Assembly: GCA_947645675.1 (NCBI GenBank)
Contig: CANSDP010000002.1
Coordinates: 164,699 to 228,698, forward strand
Source: an uncultured Bacillota bacterium
Lineage (GTDB): Bacteria; Bacillota; Clostridia; Oscillospirales; Oscillospiraceae
Direction of reading: 5' to 3'
DNA length: 64,000 nt
Shown here: one piece after another, positions 47,515 through 55,707 of the stretch
Numbering within the stretch: the stretch's first letter is position 1
How the letters are laid out: each line of letters begins with the position of its first letter
Translations under genes and position numbers: made by a program
The notes under the pieces: generated by a model
Databases searched by the model: none
What the model was told of the DNA's origin: nothing
The model's input: the letters and a program-made list of their open reading frames with translations, nothing else

Positions 47515-48401
47515 TTAACCCTTGACCGCGCCGGCCATGAAGCCCTTTTCAAAATATTTCTGGACAAAGGGGTAAATGACCAGCATGGGCAGAGCCGCCA
47601 CAATCATGGAGCAGAATTTCAGCAGCTCGGTAAGCTTGTTCAGCTCGGCGTAGCCGCCGGAGATGGTAGCCGCCTGGCTGGCGGTGGCGGAGCTCTTGAT
47701 GAGGATGTTCCTCATAACCAGGGGCAGGGGGGAGCCCTTGCCGCCCAGGTAGATCAGGGCGGTGAACCAGTCGTTCCAGTAGGCCACCATGGAGAACACC
47801 ACCATCACCGCCAGAATGGGCATGGACAGGGGAATCACTACGCTGAAAAAGGTGCGCAGCTTGGAGCAGCCGTCGATTTCAGCCGCCTCACCAGGTCATG
47901 GGGGATGGAGCTTTGGAAGTAGTTGCGGACAATAATCATGTTGCCCACCCCTACGCCGCCGGGCAGGAACAGGGACCACATGCTGCCCACCAGTCCAGTG
48001 GACTTGACCACCAGATAGGTGGGGACCAGTCCGCCGGCAAAGTACATGGTGAACAGGAAGAAAACGCTCAGGGCCTTCCGCCCGGGCAGGTCCTTCTGGG
48101 CCAGGGGGTAAGCGGTGATGTACAGCATAACTACCGAGAAGATAGTGCCCACCACGGTGTATTTCACAGAGTTCAGGAATCCGGAGACGATGCCGTCATT
48201 GAGGAACACCGCCTTGTAGCCTTCCAGGGTAAAGCCGCTGGGGAACAGGAAGGTTTTCCCGGCGTAGACCTGGTAGGGGTCGGAGAAGGAGGCCACCACC
48301 ACGTAATACAGGGGGTAGGCCACGATAAACAGGATAATGCCGCAGATGACCGTCAGGATGATCTGGCTGGTCCGTTCGGACATGCCGGAGGCTTTTCTCA
48401 T
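47515..48401 (-). pseudogene. Sugar ABC permease (YtcP/COG0395 type) with a frameshift
   Basis: Two adjoining frames make one permease: 48401-47838 encodes the first four helices and ends IPHDLV before drifting to RRLKSTAAP; the next frame resumes at IPLSMPILAVMVVF and ends FMAGAVKG. Restoring one G near 47897 gives an unbroken EAAEIDGCSKLRTFFSVVIP, the EAA loop. So a single-base deletion disrupts the ATPase-contact site. It is either a recent mutation or a sequencing error. Ribosome site GGAGGGG is intact. The transporter of locus 2 would be inactive if real. Confidence 0.85.
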
Positions 48402-48416
48402 TTCCGCTCCCCTCCT

Positions 48417-49361
48417 TTACACGAATTCCACGTCCGAGACCTTGGACGCGATCTTGTTGACAATGAGCAGCAGGGCGATGTTGACCACTGTATTGAACAA
48501 TCCCACCGCCGTGGAGTAGCTGTATTTGGCGTTTTGAATGCCTTGTTCGTAGACGTACACCGCGATAACGTCGCTGGTGGCCTTGTTCAGGTCGGTCTGA
48601 AGCAGCCACACCTTTTCAAAGCCCACGTTCATCAGTCCGCCGGCGGCCATAATCAGGTTGAGGATGGCCATGGGCAGCAGGGCGGGCAGGTCGATGTTCC
48701 GGATGCGCTGAAAGACGGAGGCGCCGTCCACCTTGGCGGCCTCATACAGGCCGGGGTCCACGTTGGCCAGAGTGGCCAGGTAGATGATGCAGCCCCAGCC
48801 GGCGTCCTGCCAGATGCCGGAGGCCACATAGATGGTGCGGAAGGCGGAGGACTGGGTGAGGAAGTCGATCTCGGTGCCCAGGATCAGGTTGAGCAGGCCG
48901 CCCGAGGAGCTGAGGAAAATTTTGATCATACCGCAGATAACCATAACAGAGATAAAGTGGGGGGCGTAGAGGACGGTCTGTACCACCCGCTTATATTTGG
49001 CACTGCGCAGCTGGTTAATCATCAGGGACAGGATGATGGGCACCGGGAAGCTCCACAGCAGGCTGTACAGGCTGATGAGCACCGTGTTTTTGATCATCCG
49101 CCCGAAGGTGGGGGCGCTGAAGAACCGCTGGAACCAATACCAGCCCACCCACTCGCTGCCGGTGTAGCCCTGGCTGGCCTTGAAGTCCCGGAAGGCGATT
49201 TGGATGCCGTACATGGGGATGTATTTGTAGACGAACGTCAGGATCACGGGAACCAGGAGCAGCGCGTAGAGCTGCCAGTTGTCCGCGATTCTTTGACCAA
49301 GGGTCTTGCCCGGCCGGGCAAGCGCGGCGGGGACCGCCGTGGAGGGGTTCATTTTTGCCAT
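48417..49361 (-). CDS. Sugar ABC transporter permease (LplB/COG4209 type, locus 2)
   Basis: 314 residues, six helices, YKYIPMYGIQIAFRDF and EAA loop EAAKVDGASVFQRIRNIDLP intact. It corresponds to the 35208-36152 product. First gene of the leftward operon, opposite the LacI gene at 49629. No ATPase gene is linked. Confidence 0.93.
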   Translation of the reverse strand: MAKMNPSTAVPAALARPGKTLGQRIADNWQLYALLLVPVILTFVYKYIPMYGIQIAFRDFKASQGYTGSEWVGWYWFQRFFSAPTFGRMIKNTVLISLYSLLWSFPVPIILSLMINQLRSAKYKRVVQTVLYAPHFISVMVICGMIKIFLSSSGGLLNLILGTEIDFLTQSSAFRTIYVASGIWQDAGWGCIIYLATLANVDPGLYEAAKVDGASVFQRIRNIDLPALLPMAILNLIMAAGGLMNVGFEKVWLLQTDLNKATSDVIAVYVYEQGIQNAKYSYSTAVGLFNTVVNIALLLIVNKIASKVSDVEFV

Positions 49362-49402
49362 TGATCGGTCACTCCCTGCTTTTTCCTTTTCTGCCGGCGA
49401 TA

Positions 49403-49458
49403 TGAAACGTTACATATGCTATGTGCTTATGATAGTACAGCTATTTACCGGCTGTCAA
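49403..49458 (-). promoter_or_regulatory. Promoter and operator of fructan operon 2
   Basis: Minus-strand TTGACA (49453-49458), 18-base spacer, TATCAT (49429-49434). Downstream, TGTAACGTTTCA (49403-49414) overlaps the early transcript and matches the GTGAAACnTTTCAC-type sites at the divergent lacI promoter, so one repressor probably binds both. Confidence 0.65.
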
Positions 49459-49557
49459 GGCATTTTTTTGCTTCAATTCAGATTCCTCGTTTTTCCACAT
49501 AAACGGACGACCGATTTTGTGTAGATGGACGATTTGTTGTGAATTATCAGAAAGTAC

Positions 49558-49609
49558 TTGAAAAATAACGTTTCACGGTTATAATGGAATTATCGGTGAA
49601 ACATTTCAC
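49558..49609 (+). promoter_or_regulatory. lacI promoter with operator-like palindromes
   Basis: TTGAAA, 16-base spacer, TATAAT (49580-49585). A half site CGTTTCAC lies in the spacer and a perfect GTGAAACATTTCAC at 49596-49609 covers the start region, which predicts autoregulation. Confidence 0.65.
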
Positions 49610-49628
49610 GCTCTGCGAGGTGAACTCC

Positions 49629-50618
49629 ATGAAACAAAAAGAAAACGCCCCCACGATGAAGGACGTGGCCCGGGAGGCCAGTGTGGCTCTGGGCACCGTG
49701 TCCAAGGTATTTAACAACCTCCACGTGGGCGAGGATTACCGCCGCCGGGTAGAGGAGGCGGCCAAGCGGCTGGGCTACCAGGTAAACAGCTACGCCCGGG
49801 GCCTGAAAACCAACCGGACTTACTCGGTGGCCCTGATCCTGCCCGATGTTACCAACCCCTTTTTCTCCACGCTGGCTCAGGGCATCTGCTCCGCGCTCAG
49901 TCAGAAGGGCTACCGGACGATCCTGTCCACCACCGCCTACGATCCGGAAGCTGAGCAGCGGTGTATTCAGATGGTCCAGCAGAACAAGGTGGACGGCATC
50001 ATTGGTCTGACCTACAACCCGGCCCTGGAAGTGGACCCCCAGCTGCCCTATGTGAGCATCGACCGGTATTTCAGCCCCAGCGTCCCCTGCGTCTCCTCCG
50101 ACAATTTCGGCGGCGGACAGCTGGCGGCGGGGAAGCTTCTGGAGCTGGGGTGTACCCGCCCCCTGTTCCTGCGTATCGGCTCCAAGGTCCCCGGCGAGTC
50201 GGACAAGCGGGGGGACGGCTTTGAGTCCGCCTGCCGCCAGAGAGGGATCAGCTGTACCTCCCTGCGGCTCTGCGATGAGGAGGGGTACGCCCCCTTTCAG
50301 GACTTTCTGGCCAGCCATATAGAAGAGGGCCGCTTGGCCTTCGACGGCATTTTCTGTGTCACCGACGCCCTGGCGGTCCATATCCGGGCTATGCTGTGTG
50401 AACTGGGCCTGCGGGTCCCGGAGGACGTGCAGCTCATCGGCTTTGACGGTATCCGCCGTTTTGCGGAGGACGGCTTTATCTGCTCTACCATTATCCAGCC
50501 CATCGAGCGGATTGCGGAAACCGGCGTGGAGCTCCTGCTCCGGGAGGACCGGAGCAACCTGCCCAGCCTGGTTTGCCTGCCCGTCAGCTACGCCCCTGGC
50601 GGGACCACAAAGGAGTGA
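49629..50618 (+). CDS. LacI-family transcriptional regulator (fructan locus 2)
   Basis: 329 residues from the ATG at 49629 (MKQKENAPTMKDVAREASVA), following GAGGTGAACTCC; the frame open from 49584 overlaps the promoter. HTH plus hinge (TVSKVFNN... KRLGYQVNSYARGL), then the effector domain (VALILPDVTNPFFSTLAQGI). It should repress the divergent ABC-GH32 operon and its own downstream module of three membrane-associated proteins. Confidence 0.93.
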   Translation: MKQKENAPTMKDVAREASVALGTVSKVFNNLHVGEDYRRRVEEAAKRLGYQVNSYARGLKTNRTYSVALILPDVTNPFFSTLAQGICSALSQKGYRTILSTTAYDPEAEQRCIQMVQQNKVDGIIGLTYNPALEVDPQLPYVSIDRYFSPSVPCVSSDNFGGGQLAAGKLLELGCTRPLFLRIGSKVPGESDKRGDGFESACRQRGISCTSLRLCDEEGYAPFQDFLASHIEEGRLAFDGIFCVTDALAVHIRAMLCELGLRVPEDVQLIGFDGIRRFAEDGFICSTIIQPIERIAETGVELLLREDRSNLPSLVCLPVSYAPGGTTKE

Positions 50619-50622
50619 GGAC

Positions 50623-51207
50623 ATGGCCAGCGAATATTTGAGGTGGAAATACCGGGACGTACAGCCGGAAACCCCCGTAGAGCTGACAAAAAAACAGCGC
50701 CGCCAAAACTGGTGGCACTATCACAAGTGGCATGTGGGGCTCGGCATCGCGGCGCTTGCGGCCGCGGGTAATTTGACCTGGCACGCTCTGACCCAGGTCC
50801 ATCCAGATTACCAGATCGCCTATGTGGGGGCCTGCCCCCTCTCCAAGGAGGGGGCTGCCGCCTGGGAGGAGTGCCTGTCCGCCCTGGGGACCGACTGCAA
50901 CGGGGACGGCAGGGTGGTGGTCCAGCTGAACCAGTACCCCACTGGCGGGAACGGCGGCGATCCCATGTACGCCGCTGCGTCTAACGTCAAGCTGATGGCC
51001 GATTTGGATTCCTGCGAGAGCTATTTTTTCCTGCTGGAGGACCCGGAGGGGTTCCAGGCTGACTACCAGGTCCTGCAAGGGGACTGGTTTCCTGTGGAAA
51101 ACGGCCTGTTTTTGGCGCGGCGGGAGTTTTGGGAGGACCGGACGGTCCAATATATGGACGAGTGCGGCGCGCTGTGGGCGGAGCTGTCCGAGGAGGTAAT
51201 TTCATGA
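50623..51207 (+). CDS. Single-pass extracytoplasmic protein, unknown (homologous to 32368-33096)
   Basis: 194 residues, five bases after the LacI stop, with AAAGGAG upstream. A charged N-terminus (TKKQRRQNWWHYHKWH) leads to one membrane helix (about 38-58) and an outside domain of ~135 residues. Similar plan and local similarity to the 32368-33096 protein of locus 1 (YAAASNVKLMADLDSCESYF). Co-occurrence with LacI and YesL-like genes in both loci points to a conserved accessory function for oligosaccharide use. No named family. Confidence 0.75.
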   Translation: MASEYLRWKYRDVQPETPVELTKKQRRQNWWHYHKWHVGLGIAALAAAGNLTWHALTQVHPDYQIAYVGACPLSKEGAAAWEECLSALGTDCNGDGRVVVQLNQYPTGGNGGDPMYAAASNVKLMADLDSCESYFFLLEDPEGFQADYQVLQGDWFPVENGLFLARREFWEDRTVQYMDECGALWAELSEEVIS

Positions 51208-51791
51208 AAAGATTCATCTGCTGTCTGGCGGTCCTATGTCTTCTCCTGACCGGCTGCGCCAAATCCATTCCGGAAAGCGCGGCTGACGGCGCCGCTTGGG
51301 ACAAGGGCTGGACCACCCTGGGCGGAGTCCTGGGGGTGGAGGAGCCTGGGCACGATTTGGAGCTGCGGGACAACAACGAGGCCCTGTCTGTCTCCGACAT
51401 GTATCTGGCCTCCTGGACCATCGGGGAGGGCGCCCCCTATGTAAACGAGGACGGGGACGAGGTGGTCCTCTACCCCGCCCGGTTGGACGTGCTGGTTTAC
51501 GGCCGCAAGGACGCGGACGCCGCCCAACAGGCGGTGGATGACTGGACCGCCCGTCAGGCGGAGACCTATAACGTTGCCAGTTCTCAGACGCGGACCTGCG
51601 GCGGACAGGACTACACCATCTCCGCCTATACCTGCAAATCAGATGCCAACCCTTACAGCCGAGGTGTCTCCGCCTTTGGCGTGTACAGCGGCTACGCCAT
51701 CAGCGCGGAGCTGAACTGCCTGGACAGCTTCACTGGAGACGAAGCCTCGATCCTGATCGATTTTTTGGACGGCTGTCACTACGCCGCCTGA
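51204..51791 (+). CDS. Small lipoprotein, unknown
   Basis: 195 residues from the ATG at 51204, overlapping the previous stop by ATGA. Signal peptide with lipobox LLLTGC (Cys18). Mature part alternates charged and beta-prone segments (RLDVLVYGRKDADAAQQAVD, TRTCGGQDYTISAYTC, with two Cys that may pair). No family recognised and no counterpart in locus 1. Confidence 0.75.
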   Translation: MKRFICCLAVLCLLLTGCAKSIPESAADGAAWDKGWTTLGGVLGVEEPGHDLELRDNNEALSVSDMYLASWTIGEGAPYVNEDGDEVVLYPARLDVLVYGRKDADAAQQAVDDWTARQAETYNVASSQTRTCGGQDYTISAYTCKSDANPYSRGVSAFGVYSGYAISAELNCLDSFTGDEASILIDFLDGCHYAA

Positions 51792-51806
51792 GAGGAGCGA
51801 ACTAAC

Positions 51807-52550
51807 ATGGGACTGTTTTTTCCGGAGGACCCCCACTTCGACGAAAACCAGCGTCAGACCGGCTTTTACCGGTACCGGCAGCTATTGTCCACCCGCTTTG
51901 GGCGGTGGTGGAAGATAAATCTGCTCACCCTGACGGGCTTTGCTCCCCTGGCGGCGGGAATCTTTTACGCGGTGGCCTCCAGCAGCCTTTTGGCGCTGCT
52001 CCCCTGCTCCATTCTGGGCGGCGTGATTGCCGGGCCCTTTCTGGCCGGAATGTACGACGCCATCCTGCGGGGCCTGCGGGACGACCCGCTCCCTTGGCGG
52101 GACGGTTATAAGCGCGCCTGGAAGCAGAACTGGAAGGGCAGCCTGATCCTCGGGGCTCCGCTGGGGCTTGTGCTGGGCGTTTACGTCTTTATGGCCATGC
52201 TGTTTTGGTGGGCGGAGCGGGCCCCCTCCCTGGGGACGGTGGCCCTGTACCTGTCCGCCCTGCTGGTAGTCCTCATCATCAATACCCTCTACTGGCCCCA
52301 GCTGGTGCTGTTCCAACAGAAAAACTCGGTCCGTCTGCGCAACTGCCTGCTGTTCTGCATGAAATATTTTTGGCGCGCCCTGGGTGTCGGGCTTTTGCAG
52401 CTGGGCTATTGGGCGGTGTTTGTGCTGTTCGCCCCCTGGACCTTGTTCTTGCTGCCCATCCTCGGTGTGTGGTATATCCTGTTCCTCTCTCAATTCCTGA
52501 GCTATCCCCAGATGGACGAGGCGTTCCAGATTGAGGAGCTGTTTTGCTAA
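51807..52550 (+). CDS. YesL/DUF624-like membrane protein (locus 2)
   Basis: 247 residues with about six membrane helices. It is a distant DUF624-like protein: FGRWWKINLLTLTGFAPLAA, GVIAGPFLAGMYDAILRGLR and YKRAWKQNWKGS parallel the loop and helix order of the 33093-33761 product. Its stop codon is formed by the target-site bases of the IS5 derivative at 52551, so the native C-terminus might have been changed by that insertion. AGAGGAG precedes the ATG. Confidence 0.78.
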   Translation: MGLFFPEDPHFDENQRQTGFYRYRQLLSTRFGRWWKINLLTLTGFAPLAAGIFYAVASSSLLALLPCSILGGVIAGPFLAGMYDAILRGLRDDPLPWRDGYKRAWKQNWKGSLILGAPLGLVLGVYVFMAMLFWWAERAPSLGTVALYLSALLVVLIINTLYWPQLVLFQQKNSVRLRNCLLFCMKYFWRALGVGLLQLGYWAVFVLFAPWTLFLLPILGVWYILFLSQFLSYPQMDEAFQIEELFC

Positions 52551-52726
52551 GGAACCTCTGGTTTAATCGTTTCTCGCTGTCCTAAACCCTGAATTTTCAG
52601 GCGTTTCCTTAGAGATACCCATTCGTCCCATGGGATAATATCGTCCATGATCTCCAGGAATTCTTCCCGTTTTGTTTTCTTTTTCCGCCAGCTGTATTCT
52701 ATATCGCTGAAGCTTTCCTGTTTCAT
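52547..52726 (-). pseudogene. IS5-family transposase remnant (N-terminus fused to IS end)
   Basis: A 59-codon frame from the ATG at 52726 begins MKQESFSDIEYSWRKKKTKR and continues EEFLEIMDDIIPWDEWVSL, the usual N-terminus of IS5-type transposases. It then runs straight into the element's end sequence. The catalytic core is deleted. GGGGGAGAG precedes the ATG. Confidence 0.75.
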
Positions 52727-52792
52727 GTTCTCTCCCCCTTTTCTCTATTTTATCACATTTTCTTCCTGAACGGGGATTTTATCAGTGGTTCC
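52551..52792. mobile_element. 242-bp internally deleted IS5-family element
   Basis: Bounded by GGAACCTCTGG and ...CAGTGGTTCC, with CTAA (52547-52550) and TTAA (52793-52796) at its sides, close to the YTAR targets of IS5 elements. The left 60 bp matches the MITE at 34854 and the interior keeps the start of a transposase gene. It is not autonomous. Confidence 0.75.
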
Positions 52793-52825
52793 TTAACTCT
52801 CCGCCCGCTTCCAACAAGCATATTT

Positions 52826-53152
52826 CTACCACTCGGACAGGATACGTCCATAGATCAGGCCGCGTTCGTAGTCATACTTGACCACCGCCAGGATCACAAT
52901 GTCCCCCTTGCGGAAGTCCCAGTAGCGCAGGCGGCGCGGCATGGCCTCAGCGTGGCTTGGTTCTTTCCGCGGCTCATTGATCCGCAGCAGCGGCAGCACC
53001 CGGCAGATAGTCCCCAGGGATCGCCCAGAACGCACTCGCCGCCAAAGGCAATGGAGAGGCCCCTGGAATTGCTCCGGAGGGGCAAAGTAATCCCACAGCA
53101 GTCCGGACATCCGGCCCTCCAGGGCCATCACTTCTGGACAAATATACTCCAC
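52826..53152 (-). CDS. Hypothetical small protein
   Basis: 108 residues from a GTG at 53152. The C-terminal half (LRYWDFRKGDIVILAVVKYD then ERGLIYGRILSEW) looks protein-like with an SH3-like or S1-like strand pattern; the N-terminal half is Arg/Leu-rich and less convincing. No good ribosome site. It overlaps the promoter region of the response-regulator gene. It could be a fragment of an older gene. Confidence 0.35.
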   Translation of the reverse strand: MEYICPEVMALEGRMSGLLWDYFAPPEQFQGPLHCLWRRVRSGRSLGTICRVLPLLRINEPRKEPSHAEAMPRRLRYWDFRKGDIVILAVVKYDYERGLIYGRILSEW

Positions 53153-53193
53153 TTATGTTAGTATAGGGAAAACGACAAGGCGGTAACAGCCAT

Positions 53194-53862
53194 ATGCAAA
53201 AAATTATGATAATCGAGGATGACCCGGCCATTCGGGAAGAGTTAGCGCTGCTCCTGGAAAACGAGGGATATACACCTCTGGCAATTACGGAGTTTACAGA
53301 TGTACCTGGTCAGGCGGCGCGGGAACACCCGGACCTTATTCTTTTGGATATTGGACTTCCGGGTAAAGATGGCTTCTCCCTGTGCGCCGCATTGCGGAAG
53401 GCCGTTCCCGCGCCAGTAATTTTTGTTACCAGCCGGGATGCTGGTACGGACGAGGTACGGGCGCTGAGCCTGGGCGGGGACGACTACATCACCAAGCCAT
53501 ACAGTGTTCCCGTTCTGCTGGCCCGGATCAAGGCGGTTCTGCGCCGGAGCGGCGGCGGACCGGAACAGACTGATTTACTGGAGGCCGGTGAACTGCGATT
53601 GAGCCTGACAAAAGGGGTTGTATCGTCCAGTGGAAAAGCCGTGGAGCTCAGCCGGAACGAACTGCAAATTTTGGCTTGCCTGATGGTTCACACCGGGCGG
53701 ATTGTTTCTCGGGCCGATCTGATTGACGCCCTGTGGGACCACCGGATTTACATTGATGACAACACCCTCAGCGTGAATATGACCCGGCTGCGGGGAAAGC
53801 TGGCGGAGATCGGTCTGCCGGACGCCATCAAGACCCGGCGGGGAATGGGGTATCAACTATGA
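53194..53862 (+). CDS. OmpR-family response regulator (BceR-like)
   Basis: 222 residues. Receiver domain with IIEDDPAIR acidic pair, phosphoacceptor Asp52 in LILLDIGLPGKDG, Thr in FVTSRD and Lys in ITKPYS; winged-helix DNA-binding domain from about 125 (ELSRNELQILACLM, VNMTRLRGKL). Upstream of a BceS-like kinase and BceAB-like transporter, whose expression it should activate. A plausible promoter (TGGACA-18-TAGTAT) lies at 53125-53158. Confidence 0.92.
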   Translation: MQKIMIIEDDPAIREELALLLENEGYTPLAITEFTDVPGQAAREHPDLILLDIGLPGKDGFSLCAALRKAVPAPVIFVTSRDAGTDEVRALSLGGDDYITKPYSVPVLLARIKAVLRRSGGGPEQTDLLEAGELRLSLTKGVVSSSGKAVELSRNELQILACLMVHTGRIVSRADLIDALWDHRIYIDDNTLSVNMTRLRGKLAEIGLPDAIKTRRGMGYQL

Positions 53863-54869
53863 CCCTGTGGGAATTTTTGTCGGACCGGCTGAAGCGTATC
53901 GCGCTCCAAGTGATCTGCGCCGGACTGGCGGCGCTGTTCCTTTTTGCCACGGGAACACAGCCAGGAGTTCTGGTGATTTTGCTGATTGTGTTCCTGCTGG
54001 TTTTCCTGACGGTGAATATGTTTGATTTCTTTCAGCAGCGCGCCCGCCTCCTGGAATTGAAATCTATTCTGGATGGTCTGGACCGTAAATATCTGTTTAC
54101 AGAGTGCGTTCCGCAGCCAAAAGGGCTGTTTGAACGGCGGCTCTTTGACCTGGCCCGTCTGGCTGGCCGCGATATGACTGGCGCCGTATCTGACGCCCAG
54201 GCATCCCAGAGGGAGTACCGGGAGTATGTGGAACGCTGGGTGCATGAGATCAAAGCCCCTCTCACCGCCGCCCGGCTCATTTGTCGGGAGTTGGATGGGG
54301 ACACCCGCCGGAAGCTCACCGCGGAACTCAGTCAAATCGAGGCCCATGTAGAGCGGGCATTGTTCTACGCCCGTGCGGAGAACCCGGAGCAAGACTGCGT
54401 GCTTCGACAGGTGAAGCTGGAGAAAATCGCGGCTCAGGCGATTGAGAACCATCGCTCCCTGCTGATTCAAAATGGCATCCAGGTGGAGACAAAGGGGTTG
54501 GACTGCACGGTCTATACCGATGAAAAGTGGGCGGTATTTATCCTGGGTCAGCTGCTGCAAAACGCCGCCCGCTATCGGGGACCGGAACCGGTCATCACCC
54601 TTTCAGCCAAGCCGCTCGGAAGGCAGACCCAGCTTATTGTTCACGACAACGGCATCGGTATCCCCGCCCATGAGCTGCCCCGTGTGTTTGAGCGTGGCTT
54701 TACCGGCAGTAATGGACGGATTCGAGGCGGCTCTACCGGCATAGGTCTGTATCTGTGCAGGAAGCTGGCGGCTTTCCTGGAATTGGAACTGCGCATGGAT
54801 TCACAGGAGGGGGCTGGCACTACAGTAACGCTGACTTTTCCCGCAAAGGAAAACCTTACAAAACCGTAA
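53859..54869 (+). CDS. Intramembrane-sensing histidine kinase (BceS-like)
   Basis: 336 residues, ATGA-overlapping the regulator gene. Two membrane helices (about 14-32 and 36-54) with almost no loop between them, the hallmark of BceS-type kinases that sense through their partner transporter. His129 in RWVHEIKAPLTAAR is the phosphorylation site; LLQNAARY (N box) and DNGIGIPAHEL and GIGLYLCRKLA (G boxes) are intact. Confidence 0.92.
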   Translation: MTLWEFLSDRLKRIALQVICAGLAALFLFATGTQPGVLVILLIVFLLVFLTVNMFDFFQQRARLLELKSILDGLDRKYLFTECVPQPKGLFERRLFDLARLAGRDMTGAVSDAQASQREYREYVERWVHEIKAPLTAARLICRELDGDTRRKLTAELSQIEAHVERALFYARAENPEQDCVLRQVKLEKIAAQAIENHRSLLIQNGIQVETKGLDCTVYTDEKWAVFILGQLLQNAARYRGPEPVITLSAKPLGRQTQLIVHDNGIGIPAHELPRVFERGFTGSNGRIRGGSTGIGLYLCRKLAAFLELELRMDSQEGAGTTVTLTFPAKENLTKP

Positions 54870-54872
54870 GGT
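54853..54872. promoter_or_regulatory. Candidate response-regulator site before the transporter genes
   Basis: ACCTTAC-N6-GTAAGGT, a perfect palindrome overlapping the kinase stop codon, contains TTACA-N4-CGTAA, one base from the TNACA-N4-TGTAA form of BceR-type sites. A promoter with a poor -35 (TACAAC, 17 bases, TACCAT at 54915-54920) follows, as expected for an activated promoter. Confidence 0.55.
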
Positions 54873-54948
54873 AAATCAATATGACTTCGATACAACAGCC
54901 TTCGCTTTTGGTGTACCATAGAGCCACAAGCAAAGGAGGCAAACCGCC

Positions 54949-55707
54949 ATGTTACAAGTACAAAATATCGAAAAGTATTATGGGAGCAAAAACAACGTCA
55001 CTAAGGCGCTGGACCGGGTGAGCTTTGACGTGGAGGCTGGGGAGTTCCTGGCCATCATGGGTGCGTCAGGGAGCGGAAAAACCACTCTGCTCAACTGCAT
55101 CTCCACCATAGATACCATCAGCGCCGGGAAGATTCTCCTGAACGGGGTGAGTGTGGCCGACTTGTCGGAACATGAACTGGCCAAATTCCGCCGGGAGCGG
55201 CTGGGCTTTGTGTTTCAGGACTTCAATCTGCTGGATACCTTGACCATTGAGGAAAACATCGGCCTGGCCCTCTCCCTGAATCACCAGGACCCCGGAACGG
55301 TACAGAACCAGGTGCGGGAGGTGGCCGGAAGGCTGGGTATCACCGACATCCTGACGAAATTCCCCTATCAGGTTTCCGGAGGTCAGAAGCAGCGGGCCGC
55401 CTGCGCCCGGGCGATGGTGGCGGGACAATCCCTGCTCCTGGCTGACGAACCCACCGGGGCGCTGGACTCCAAGGCATCTAAGAATCTGCTGGAAATCATG
55501 ACCGCTATGAACCGGGACATGGGCGCTACCATTCTCATGGTCACCCACGACGCCTACAGCGCCAGCTACGCCAAGCGGGTACTGTTCCTGAAGGACGGGC
55601 GGGTGTTCAACGAGCTGCTCCGGGGAGAGCGGGGACGGCCCGTATTCTACCATGAGATTCTGGATGTGCTGGCAGCGCTGGGGGGTGATGTCAGTGACGT
55701 TATCTAA
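54949..55707 (+). CDS. BceA-like ABC transporter ATP-binding protein
   Basis: 252 residues. Walker A GASGSGKTT, Q-loop FVFQDFNLLD, signature VSGGQKQRAA, Walker B LLLADEPTGALD, switch TH. Very similar in plan to BceA/VraD-type ATPases of peptide-antibiotic detoxification. AAAGGAGG precedes the ATG. The stop overlaps the permease start by 20 bases. Confidence 0.94.
   Translation: MLQVQNIEKYYGSKNNVTKALDRVSFDVEAGEFLAIMGASGSGKTTLLNCISTIDTISAGKILLNGVSVADLSEHELAKFRRERLGFVFQDFNLLDTLTIEENIGLALSLNHQDPGTVQNQVREVAGRLGITDILTKFPYQVSGGQKQRAACARAMVAGQSLLLADEPTGALDSKASKNLLEIMTAMNRDMGATILMVTHDAYSASYAKRVLFLKDGRVFNELLRGERGRPVFYHEILDVLAALGGDVSDVI

Noticed and set aside
52974..53231. An 85-codon minus-strand frame overlapping the response-regulator start
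   Set aside because: No motif, and it overlaps the start and probable promoter of a certain gene.
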